A stretch of DNA of 64,000 bases from Seriola aureovittata (Eukaryota > Chordata > Actinopteri > Carangiformes > Carangidae): NCBI RefSeq assembly GCF_021018895.1, contig NC_079364.1, forward strand, positions 1,756,901-1,820,900, written 5' to 3'. Position numbers and translations under genes: made by a program. This document shows positions 11,291 to 22,053 of this stretch, one piece after another (position 1 is the first letter of the stretch; each line of letters opens with the position of its first letter). Under the pieces are notes generated by a model. It saw nothing but the letters and a program-made list of their open reading frames with translations, searched no databases and was not told the DNA's origin.

Positions 11291-13369
11291 CTTACATTTT
11301 GCATTTTGATTTTCCGACTTGACAGTTCTGCTCTGATGATTCTGGAGGTCTGTGCCTCTGTAACCAGGCGAGACCAGCCAGTCAGCATCCACCATCATCC
11401 GGGGGAGAGAACAGTCTGATCTCAGCAGCCCTGTGGTCATTTACTGCTGGCTGATGCCTCAGCAGAGTTTTAACCAGCAGAGACATATAATTACCTTCAA
11501 AACAACTCTCACGGTTCAAATCTAATATTTGTTGGTGCAAAACTGATTCGTCTGAGGAAAAGGTTTGTGTTTTTATTGTGAAGTTAATTCTGGATCCTTG
11601 TGTGGACAGATTATGTGACACGTATGTAAATCAGAATGATGTTTTTACGCATTAGTGACGATAAAACATCTGTTGGCTGCATCTAACGGTCAACACAGCT
11701 GAAAGCTCAGAAAAGGCTGGTGACCGAGGCGTTTGAGTTAAAATGATGTTGTCACAGGTGTAGACAGGTGTGCTGAGGTGATGCTGTTGTCCTAGCTGCA
11801 GATCGAGCGCGCTGCATCCTCCCACCTTTGGGAGTTGGGACTCCACAAACAGGTTCAAACTTGGCATCGACTCAAGAAAGCACAAGAAAGAAAGGAACAG
11901 GCTTCTACTGTTTTCTTTGATATGAAGTTCTATATAAATTCTTTAGGCTGCTACCAGCCAGGAGCATCGCTCCCCTGAACGCACACACGGCGCGGGGCTA
12001 CACCTCAAACTTCTCTTCTCACACTTTCCCTTTTATTAAATCATGTGGTTAGAGCCCAGAGGCGTCTGTGTGCGCAGCGAACTGCAGCTAATGAAAGAAG
12101 ATCTGTGGGTGCTCGCCCCGTGTGTGAATACAATGACGTCATTAGCATGTGTTTGCTTTCATTTCTTGGACAGGGAACAGAAATCATCCTCTGGGGAGCA
12201 TTTATCTATGAACAGCCACGACAAATGCCCATCAACATTTTGTTAGATGGGGTTCATCCTCTGGGGAGCACAAAGATCCTCAGTTCATTTCCTGACAGCT
12301 TATCCTTAGATTCACTCACTTCCTGTTTACAAATGGAAATGACAGAGCTGTTAAAAGGCGGTTGAGAGGGTCACCATCATAATTGGCAGTTTTCCTCATC
12401 ACTAAGAGCCATATTTGCATTTTAATAAAACACCATGCTTATTAGATAGAAAATAAATAAATAAGACAGGCCTGCTCTCACACTCAGAGGTCATGATGCT
12501 ATAAATGTCTGGAGCTCTGGCCAGTAAATCAGACTCATGAGAGACGCGCTCAGAGCTGGACTGACATCAGTGAAAGTTTAGACCAAACTCGAGGAGCAGT
12601 TCTGACTATTTCTGTCCCGAGCTCAATGAGTCTGCAATGTTCTCCGGGTAGAGTCAAAGTATCCGTAACAGCCCGATAAAGAACCACTGGGGTATTAACC
12701 CCCCCCCCCCGCCCAAAAAAAGCCGCTTGTATTTCTGTTAAATATTGAAACACTGTCGCTCTTAATCACCCCAAAAATAGACCCCAGTGTCCTGAAACAC
12801 AAAGATGCTTTTCATTACATTAAATAGCCTTTCATAAGCCTGCTGCAAATACTACCGAGCCACAGTCACAGCTTATTAGCAGCGGCTCTCATTTAATTAC
12901 AAACACCCACTATTTGATTAACACCTGTTTTTTAGTTTTTTCCTCTATAATGAGAAAACGGAGCAGTTTAAATAAGCAGCGACCGACCGCTGCAAACTCA
13001 ATACAGCGAGAACAGAGGAGCTGCATCATTAATCTCCATCAAGTTATGTTCCTGCGTCAGTGCTGCAGCAACCAGAGAGGTGGAACTTACTACACACACA
13101 CACACACATGCAACATAACAATATAGTCTCTAGCAGTATATTAGTATCTAGCTGTCCATTAGCACTCGAACACACCTCCATTCACACACTGTATTAAACC
13201 ACCTGCTGACAAACCAGAGAAGAAGCAGGAAAACACTGCGTTAAATCGTTTCCTCCCTCCATCTCGCTCTCTCTCTCTCTGGAAATAACGAGCAGCAATT
13301 AGATTCCGGTAATTACATGGCGGAGGTCAAGAGATGATCAGCAGGTGATTCAGCCCTCTGACGTTTGTC
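11291..13369. other. Gene-free interval with possible conserved non-coding segments
   Basis: Two fragments of a dispersed CATCCTCTGGGGAGCA family lie at about 12187-12202 and 12256-12271. The family recurs near 42240, 42400 and 60063. Segments 12375-12480 and 12780-12915 are AT-rich, free of simple repeats and contain homeodomain/POU-like words (ATTTGCAT at 12413-12420, TAAT cores), so they are candidates for conserved non-coding elements. That is inference only. A C10 run lies near 12701, and a short CA tract at about 13090-13108. Confidence 0.35.
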
Positions 13370-13370
13370 G

Positions 13371-13402
<32 letters not shown>
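13370..13402. repeat. (TCA)n trinucleotide microsatellite, about 11 units
   Basis: Uninterrupted TCA/ATC units. Confidence 0.97.
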
Positions 13403-13613
13403 GTTGTGGAGGGGAAGGCCCGAGCTGATACGATCCTCCGTCCCCTCTGAAAACCCCCGGAGCTGCCTTCCCAGTTAGGGAGTCTTTGAAGGGGAGGCTG
13501 CTTGGAAATGGCTTTGGCTTTGATGCAAAGCTCTGTGGATTTGTGTCAAATTGGGCCTCGGTGATGCAGCTCCTCGCAGGCGTCCATCTTAGAGAGAGGG
13601 CGAGCTGGCACAT

Positions 13614-13623
13614 GCACACACAC

Positions 13624-13666
<43 letters not shown>
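13614..13666. repeat. (CA)n microsatellite, one interruption
   Basis: CA dinucleotides with one CG interruption near 13627. Confidence 0.96.
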
Positions 13667-13667
<1 letters not shown>

Positions 13668-13851
13668 CAGGCCAGGCGATTTATCTTATCCGAGGCTCTA
13701 ATGAGTGAAATGTGGTTTATCCTCCTCTGAAGCAGCGTTTAGTCTGGCTGCAGTGATGGAAAAGGCCTCAGAGGAGAGGCGGCCGCCGCAGACACACAGG
13801 CATGAGATATAAAAGCACGGCTCAGTAAGGTCATATGGAGCTTTAACAGAG

Positions 13852-13853
<2 letters not shown>

Positions 13854-13887
<34 letters not shown>

Positions 13888-13903
13888 CACACACACACAC
13901 ACA
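13854..13903. repeat. (CA)n microsatellite, one slip
   Basis: CA dinucleotides with a single phase break (CAACAC) near 13886. Confidence 0.96.
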
Positions 13904-14879
13904 GCTGTAGCATTATGATGGCATGTCCTATTAACTCGGCTGTAAGGGAAGTCTCTCCCTCCCTCTCTCTCTCTAAAGGGCCTCAGCACCCAGAGGGGAA
14001 ACGATGCTTCAGTCCTTCACTACAGAGGAGGGACAGAGCGAGAGAGGGACGGAGGGACGTGACGGCTGCAAAGAGAAAAACGGTACAAAAATAAAACAGC
14101 TCTCGTTGAGACATGACAGTGGAGGAAGAGGAGGAGGCATCCTGTCTGGGTTCAAACAGTCAAGCAGCAGCCAAACGCCTCAGGAACAAAGTAACACACG
14201 TTAACGGTTTCAACTTTAGCTTTATTTGTATTTTATTTCCATCAAAGACGTGTTGCCAAAGCGTAGACGCAAGTTAAATCAAGTTAGACAGCACAAAGAA
14301 GATCTCTGCTCCAGGAGACAGACACGGTGTCGTTACACAAACAACAATAGTAAAATAACAATATGGGTCAACAGAAGGACAGAGTGGATCAACCGAACCT
14401 TCCTTCCACCCTTCGCACATGACACATCAGCAGAGTCGAGAAACAAACCTCAGACTGCAGAGAAATCTATTTGCTAATCAATAACATATTTTCAAACATC
14501 CATTTCTAAAGATTAGCGTCTGAATAAATAAATAAAAAGCTTGTAACCTTTAACAATGCAGCGCATCGTTCACTTCCACCAGGTTTTACCTCCTGATCTG
14601 TATCTAGGATATTTGATAATGACGTCGGACCACAGGTTTCTACGGTTACGGGCTACCTGTCAGTGGCTTTGCTAACTGGGCTAACGTTACTCATACTGTC
14701 AGAACGCAGGCTCGGTTTGACTCGTCACATCTGAATCCTTTCAAAGTCCTTCTTCAACTTCCAGACGTGTTACTTTCATCATTTATAATGAACTAAATCA
14801 AATCAACAACAAGTCACACACTGAGTTCAGATCTGTGCTCAGCTGAAATCCCTCAGTTTTTAGTGGCAGCTGCTAAACG
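13904..14879. other. Gene-free interval
   Basis: Unassigned DNA. The frame over 14004-14204 is G/K/E/Q-rich and low complexity, with no domain. Confidence 0.45.
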
Positions 14880-15085
14880 AATCATTAACATTAATGAAGC
14901 TATTTAATGATGACGACCTGTAGCTCCAACATGAACGTGAGCTGAGCAGCAGAAGATCTTGACTGTTGTGAAATAACAGCTGCGTCAAACTGACTTTTAC
15001 ACCTGATTCTTCACAAACTACTTGACCCAGATCCTGGAGCTCCGGATCCAGAACTCTGAGGCTAACGAGCTGAAGGTGTTGATCG
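14880..15085 (+). repeat. Interspersed family I, copy 1
   Basis: Matches the reverse complement of about 40600-40795. Shared words in order are ATTAATGAAGCTA, TCCAACATGAACGTGAGCTG, AGCAGAAGATCT, GATTCTTCACAAACTACTTG, CCAGATCCTGGAGCTCC and GCTAACGAGCTGA. The two copies are roughly 75-80 percent alike by eye. Confidence 0.7.
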
Positions 15086-16254
15086 TTTTCTACATTAGTC
15101 TGTGCTGATAAAAAAACTAAACAAAAACAAGGGCAGATAAAAGGTTCAATGAGAGATTCGTCAGCGGCTGAGCTTCATGAATTTGGGTTTTCTGCCAGAC
15201 CAGAAACCAGAACCAGAACTCAAAGAAGCTGGGCTGACACCTGACTGCAATATATTCTGCACGTGTTCACGCCTGCAGTAACACGAGTTTAGATTTCCAG
15301 ACGCATCACGTTAATATCGGGAGTAAATGAAAAGCAAAATGACTGTATTTGATCATTTTTCAGAACTCTGACACCTTTTCATTACAATCCAAGCTCTGGA
15401 CAACACATGCAGATAAAGTGAGAAATGAAGAAGGAAAAATTTTGCGTGGAAGCAGCTTTACATTCTTCTACTGATTCACCAAGGACAGTTTGAATAAGCT
15501 CTTCTCTTCTCTTCTTCATCTCTTAGAGGGAAAGACTGGAATTCAATTCAAAATCCAGCCCTGGCTGTTTTCACCTCGTGATTAACCTTCTTTTTGACCT
15601 CAGCTGGGGTCAAAAGGTCAGTGTGAATCCTCCTCCGAACCAACAGCAGCCGCTAATTGAATTAGTTTGTGTGAAGAGTGACGGCAATGACAGAAAGACG
15701 GAGCTGGGTGGATTGAAGGGCTCCTCATTCATTCATCCTGTTTCCTCCCTCCACTGCTTTATTCACCTTTTCATTTATTACTGCGCCCATAGAGAACATT
15801 ATATAAACACACACACACACACACACACACACTGTCCAAGGAGACAGGGATATGGAGCAGTGAGTCACTGCGTGTGAGGCATTTATCATTGGAGTCTGAT
15901 CTGACATCAGCTGTCAGGATAAACGGTGATTGGACCGGGCCTTGACTTCTGAGTGACTCTGCAGAAAGTAATGCTGATAACATCTAGGAAGAGTCGCACT
16001 GCGTGGGAAATACGCCATTACACTCAGAGTCAGTACATGTTGAGATTAGCTTAGCATAAGGACTGACAGCAGGGGGAAACTTCCGGCTCTGAGACCCAGG
16101 GTTTAAACCAGCTGATTATTCCTGTTAGAATCAGTCAGTAAAAGTATTGATCAGCAGTAATGTGATTATATTTTTTAGCTTTAACTACTTTAAACCTGCA
16201 TAACTGATTTTTTACATACATTTGATAGTGCTGGACTGAGGAAAGTAAGTAGTT
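15086..16254. other. Gene-free interval
   Basis: No exon is recognised. Contains the CA tract at 15807-15832; frames here read through that tract. Confidence 0.45.
15807..15832. repeat. (AC)n microsatellite, about 13 units
   Basis: Uninterrupted CA dinucleotides. Confidence 0.97.
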
Positions 16255-16753
16255 TAAAGCTCCTCCAGTGTAAAGGTCTGTGTCCATGTGTAGTGTGATT
16301 ATAGATCAGCTCTAGCTTCTATATTAATACTGTGAAAGTATCAAAGCCTCAGTCCACAGAGAAATGCACACAGCCTGTATTCAGAAACTGAGCCTTAAAA
16401 CCAGCCGTCAGGACTTCTGGAACTTTGTGATGTCACAACAAAGCAGTCACCAAGCCCCGCCCACCTGGACCCACCATCCAAACCTTGCAGGATTTGGTTT
16501 CTCTGAGTGTTTTACCTGAAATCTGTTATATTTTTATTGGATCACTCAGAAAACAGTCAGAGCCAATCAGAAGAGAGGCTCAGAGCCTCCTCTCTTCTGA
16601 TTGGCTCACCGACCTGTTGTTACTAGAGCTGCAGAGAGAAGCCTGAGAGAGGAGATGTAAAACTACACTGAGATGGTTTTTGGTTCTTAAAACCACAAAT
16701 ACATCTTCTTATGGATCAACACTTCAAATAAAACACAGAAGAAGAAAATATTG
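16255..16753 (+). repeat. Interspersed family A, copy 2 (full-length-like)
   Basis: Near-identical to 3085-3567. This copy has an uninterrupted 19-base hairpin whose arms are 16560-16578 and 16589-16607 with a 10-base loop; each arm holds a CCAAT box in opposite orientation. The GC box GCCCCGCCC is kept. Relative to copy 1 it carries a roughly 18-base insertion near 16680-16703 (GGTTCTTAAAACC, itself a small palindrome). Confidence 0.87.
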
Positions 16754-18138
16754 ACCTTTAACAAGTTGTGTAATCACTGCACCTGTTGTGTTTTTGCCTT
16801 TTAAGTATGTAATGTTCTATTAGTTAGATTTGCCAATGAACTTTTCCCACCACAGACCTAAACTATAAAACTAGCATATACATTTCATAACTGCAGCACC
16901 AGAGCGGCACACCAGCAGGTCCTGATCCCCCCTAGTCCTCACAGGACTCAGCTCTTCTAAAAACAGGGTCTGCCCACTCGTCTGCCTCTTTCTGAGCTTT
17001 ATCCCCCCTCTCTGCATCAAGACACTGACAGACTCTTTCATCAGCTGACATTAGATCCTGCTTATGATGAAAGGCCAAAACTAGCATTAGCAGTCTTAGC
17101 TATAAATAGCACAGCTCCAATTAGCCCGCCGTTGCCCCCCTTTAGAACAACTGTGTCAGAGAGAATGAGCTGTGATGCCAAGTCGAGGCCCTGCTGTGTC
17201 CCGCGAGTGGGAAACCACGTGTCCCCCAAAAAATGAAGACAAAGGTCGAATGAGACTGAGTGCACAGTCAGTGAGATATGTGGAAAATGTTTGCACAGAC
17301 GCTGGTCACAGTCTGGACTGAAATTCAACCACAGGGATTTTAATCTTAAAAGTGAAGCGGGGGAATCAAAGGCACCTCTCCCTCCTGCAGAAGGTGCAGA
17401 GTCACCACCAGAGAATGTGCAACACCTTAAATAAACTGCTGACTGCAGTCGATGTTACATTAGGTTGAAAAAAGACATGGGGCTGATGGGACAAGGTTAA
17501 GGTGTGTGAGACTGCTCTGCAGGGATCTGGTCTTAGAATAGTCAAATGTCCCCAAAGACCCACAGGTTTAATTCCCAGCAGCAGTCCCTGCGGCTTGGTA
17601 TTCCATTCCAGCAATCATAATTGTTCATGGGCAGGTTGCCAGCATAGCTCCCCGTCCCTGATAGGCTCCTGCTGGGGGGGGGGGGGGTTGTTTTTCCTTG
17701 TAAAGTAATTGAAGGTATTATGTGGAAAGCAATGGCTGCAGCTCCATGTTTAACAGAGGCAGCACATGTCCGCAGCCTCCACAGTCGAACAGGAGAGTCA
17801 ACGGGGAATCAGACCCTGTTTCACAAGAGTTTTTAAACCTTCAGCAGCCCCACTGTTCCCCCCAGGCCAACACACACATGTACGTTCTGATGCCCCCAAC
17901 ACACAAACATGTTGTATAGACAGAAGTGGTGGTAAAGGTATGGTGGGTAGGACGTTAAAAACCAAACACGTATGTCGCTGGCCGTGGTCAGAAAAACATA
18001 AGCAGCCCCCCCCCCCCATTCATTTCAATGAGACCATTGTGTTGGGAGATGTGGTCAGTGCTAATATGGAGGGCAATGCAAGCACACAGTCTGGTTGATC
18101 ACTTTGTAATGCAAATTGAAAATTTAAGAAAAATTCAG
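16754..18138. other. Gene-free interval
   Basis: Segment 17040-17340 is unique-looking with TATAAATAG and AATTAG words and could be conserved non-coding DNA. Frames on both strands near 17400-18100 have no domain. Homopolymers: G14 at 17674-17687 and C10 near 18007. Confidence 0.4.
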
Positions 18139-20160
18139 AAAAGACAGACACAGACAGAGACACAGATAGAGACAGAGACACAGACACAGACAGAGACACA
18201 GACACAGACAGAGACACAGAGACACCGACAGAGACACAGAAAGAGACACAGACACACAGAGACACAGACAGAGACACAGACAGAGACAGAGACACAGACA
18301 GAGACACAGACAAAGACAGAGACAGAGACACAGACACACAGACACACAGAGACACAGACAGAGACACAGACAGAGACAGAGACACAGACAGAGACACAGA
18401 CAGAGACAGAGACAGAGACACAGACAGAGACACAGACAGAGACACAGAGACACCGACAGAGACACAGAAAGAGACACAGACACACAGAGACACAGACAGA
18501 GACACAGACAGAGACAGAGACACAGACAGAGACACAGACAAAGACAGAGACAGAGACACAGACACACAGACACACAGAGACACAGACAGAGACACAGACA
18601 GAGACAGAGACACAGACAGAGACACAGACAGAGACAGAGACACAGACAGAGACAGAGACACAGACAGAGACACAGACAGAGACACAGACAGAGACACAGA
18701 CAGAGACACAGACACAGACAAAGACAGAGACAGAGACAGAGACACAGACAGAGACACAGAGACAGAGACACAGACAAAGACACAGAGACACAGACAGAGA
18801 CAGAGACACAGACAGAGACACAGACACGGACAGAGACACAGACATGGACAGAGACACAGACAAAGACAGAGACACAGACAGAGACACAGACAGAGACACT
18901 GACACAGACAGAGACACAGACAGAGAAACAGACAGTGACACGGACAGAGACACAGACAGAGACAGAGGCACAGACAAAGACAGAGACACAGACAAAGACA
19001 GAGACACAGACACAGACAAAGACAGAGACACAGACAGAGACACGGACAGAGACACAGACACAGACACAGACACAGACAGAGACACAGACAGAGACACAGA
19101 CAGAGACACAGACACAGACAGAGACACAGACAGAGACACGGACAGAGACACAGACAGAGACACAGACACCGACAGAGACACAGACACAGACACAGACACA
19201 AACACAGACACAGACACAGACAGAGACACAGACAAAGACAGAAACACAGACAGAGACACGGACAGAGACACAGACAGAGACACAGACACAGACAGAGACA
19301 CAGACACAGACACAAACACAGACACAGACAGAGACACAGACAGAGACACAGACAAAGACAGAGACAGAGACAGAGACACAGACACAGACACAGACACAGA
19401 CAGAGACACAGACACCGACAGAGACACAGACACAGACACAGACACAGACACAAACACAGACACAGACAGAGACACAGACACAGAGACACAGACAAAGACA
19501 GAGACACGGACAGAGACACAGACAGAGACACAGACACAGACACAGACACAGACAGAGACACGGACAGAGACACAGACAGAGACACAGACACAGACACAGA
19601 CACAGACAGAGACACAGACAAAGACACAGACACAGACAGAGACACAGACACAGACAGAGACACAGACAGAGACAGACAGAGACAGAGACAGAGACACAGA
19701 CAAAGACACAGACACAGACACAGACAGAGACACAGACAAAGACAGAGACAGAGACACAGACAGAGACACAGACAAAGACACAGACAGAGACAGAGACACA
19801 GACAGAGACACAGACACAGACAGAGACACAGACACAAACACAGACACAGACAGAGACACAGACACAGAGACACAGACAAAGACAGAGACACGGACAGAGA
19901 CACAGACAGAGACACAGACACAGACACAGACACAGACAGAGACACAGACAGAGACACAGACAGAGACACAGACACAGACACAGACACAGACAGAGACACA
20001 GACAAAGACACAGACACAGACAGAGACACAGACACAAACAGAGACAGAGACAGAGACAGACAGAGACAGAGACAGAGACACAGACAAAGACACAGACACA
20101 GACACAGACAGAGACACAGACAAAGACAGAGACAGAGACACAGACAGAGACAGAGACAAA
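18139..20160. repeat. 2-kb T-depleted hexamer array, (GACACA/GACAGA)n
   Basis: About 2 kb of GACACA and GACAGA hexamers, often alternating as a 12-mer GACACAGACAGA, with point variants GACAAA, GACACG, GACACC and rare GACATG. The plus strand is almost free of T, so neither strand can form stop codons (all need T, or A on the complement). That is why frames of up to about 730 codons appear on both strands. Larger internal duplications are visible at 228-base and 384-base offsets. It is minisatellite-like DNA and not a gene. The GACA word recalls vertebrate Bkm-type (GATA/GACA) satellites, but the organisation here is hexameric. Confidence 0.95.
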
Positions 20161-20262
20161 GCTGTAAATAGAAACAGAGCACGTAGATGGGAAATGCTGT
20201 CAGTATTTGCTCGGTCACAGATCTGACAAACTGATGGATGTAACGATGTCAGTTAAACTGCT

Positions 20263-20302
20263 GTTGCTATGGAACTGTGTCAGCAGCGGTTGCCATGGCA
20301 AC
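20263..20302. promoter_or_regulatory. Two tandem RFX/X-box-like motifs
   Basis: GTTGCTATGGAAC at 20263-20275 and the perfect palindrome GTTGCCATGGCAAC at 20289-20302, start-to-start spacing 26 bases. Both fit the RFX X-box consensus GTNRCC(0-3)RGYAAC, the first with mismatches. They lie about 100 bases after the end of the T-depleted array. Two such sites this close are unlikely by chance. No coding exon or core promoter is visible next to them, so any target gene is unknown. Confidence 0.5.
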
Positions 20303-21976
20303 AGAATGTTCAACTGAAACCAACTGGATCATATTTAATTTGCCTCATCATCAGTACCTGAAACAAACACGTCTCCACCCAGCTGCTTGCATTTTCACAA
20401 ACAGGCTTCTGTTTTGTTTCTTTTTTTCTTTCCTTTCTTTCCATTTTTCCGGCGAGGCCGATCCCTGCAGACCGGTCTGATTTCTGTCTGTGTGAAACCA
20501 AGCAGCTGCTGGGTTTAAGAAAGCGTTCAGATGAACTGCCAAAAAGAGGAGGCAGTGAAGTGCACATTCACATCAGACTCGAGCCTCATCATCATGAAGC
20601 GAATCAACTGTTCTCTGTCTATGACTGAAACCACAGTTGGAGAGAAAAACTATTCTCTACTCGTCCTGATGGAGAGTCCCATTGTCATGGAGTCGGTGCT
20701 CCTGAACACGAAGTCCGTGTCGGCCGTTAAACAGATGAAAATAGCCTGTTCTGGTCCGAGCAGGTCACACACTGAAATAACACCATCACATCATCACGCT
20801 GCACGTCTCATGCTCACACTGAGTCACTGCAGTCACTAAATACCAGACGGGTGGTGCACAGGGAGGATGTCAGCTCCATCAACTGTCTCAAAATACTGAG
20901 AGACAGAGTTACCAATGTTCAGAGCTCTATCAGTGACTTCCTGTTATCATTATCTCTTAAAACAAGAGGGGAAGATACTCCATGCATCAGTTCCCTCTAC
21001 TTTAAAATGACAGCTGAATACAGAAATTCAACTTTTTACAGAACGCAGCCATTTAAAAACAAATATTTATTTCCTTGCCGGTCCAAGGTGCAACATCCAG
21101 AATTCAGGTCCAACGCTGGGCCTTCGTCACACATTAACCCTCTGTCTGTGTCTGAATCACCGTCTGTGTCCAAAATAAAATGTTTTAATTCAAATTTAAC
21201 CAAGACAAACTGACTCCTATTGACAGGAGGTTGCAGAGAGGTTAACTGAAGAAATTAGAAAATATGTTTCTTTGTTTGGAATAATCGAAAACATGAGTGA
21301 TATTAAAAAAGAGAGAGAGAGAGAGAGAGCACAGAGCGGTGATGGTGACTGAAACCCCAGAGGAAGCTGAAGTCTGAGGAAACAACAACTGTCATCACGA
21401 GCTGCAAAACATCCTTCAACAGACAGAGAGAGAGAAAGAAAAGCATCTCAGATCATTAACAGGACGTGTGGATCTGTCAGAGATGTTTTCTAAAGTTTTT
21501 CAATCGTTGGCTGAAGCCAAGTGTTCCTGCAAATTAATGAGCAACAAAATCTTATATGAAACAAGTGTCTGACAGAGAGAGATGAGTCACGAGAGCACGG
21601 TATAAATACCAGGCTACAGTCCTGGACACACAGGAAGAGGCATCAACGTGGTAGTTTTGTGTCATCCTGTCATAATGTTCAGCACTTCAGATTCTCATTT
21701 TAGCAGCGAGTGACACGGTCAGGCGCTCAGACAGACAGACACTGTGATATTATGATATTATTATCATGCTGTGGGAGGAAGTGGTGGAATTATAATTATA
21801 ATATTGTATTTTATGTTTCAGGTATAATCGATGCTGCCACTTAACAGCACAAGTTTTATTTGTCACATGCCAAGGTTCAATGTGCAGTAAGCAAAGCAGT
21901 GAGATGAGAGTCGGACTCAGCAGCAGAACCGACTGACTGCAAACCAGCCAATCACAGCTGACATTGGGGGGGGGTG
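20303..21976. other. Gene-free interval
   Basis: Frames of 85-120 codons at 20310-21213 have no recognised domain or splice context. A (GA)n run lies at 21311-21329. Confidence 0.4.
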
Positions 21977-22053
21977 GGAGCAGGAGTACCTGGAGGAAAC
22001 ATGCAAGCTCCACAAAGGAAGAACCTCTGACAGCTGACGGGTTCGAACCCTTC
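21977..22053 (-). repeat. Interspersed family E, short copy, minus orientation
   Basis: Reads as the reverse complement of the start of 45646-45827: GGAAACATGCAAGCTCCACA matches TGTGGAGCTTGCATGTTCTC on the other strand. It ends in GGGTTCGAACCC (22039-22050), a perfect 12-base palindrome that also fits the tRNA box B consensus. Confidence 0.6.

Noticed and set aside
13398..13913. Cys-Val or Thr-His rich small proteins
   Set aside because: All are translations of CA/TG microsatellites; the same applies to similar frames at 5127, 8305, 24182, 32026, 42923 and 50584.
18139..20160. CRISPR-like array
   Set aside because: Continuous 6- and 12-base units with no spacers, in DNA with vertebrate features.
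18020..20226. Giant overlapping open frames (410-732 codons) on both strands
   Set aside because: They exist in every frame of a T-free repeat, encode only 2-6 residue types in monotonous order, and lack any flanking gene structure.
22040..22050. tRNA gene
   Set aside because: Only the box B-like palindrome is present; no acceptor stem, D-arm or anticodon arm could be folded around it.
21977..22053. Independent gene-related element
   Set aside because: It matches the complement of the family E copy at 45646, so it is a dispersed repeat.
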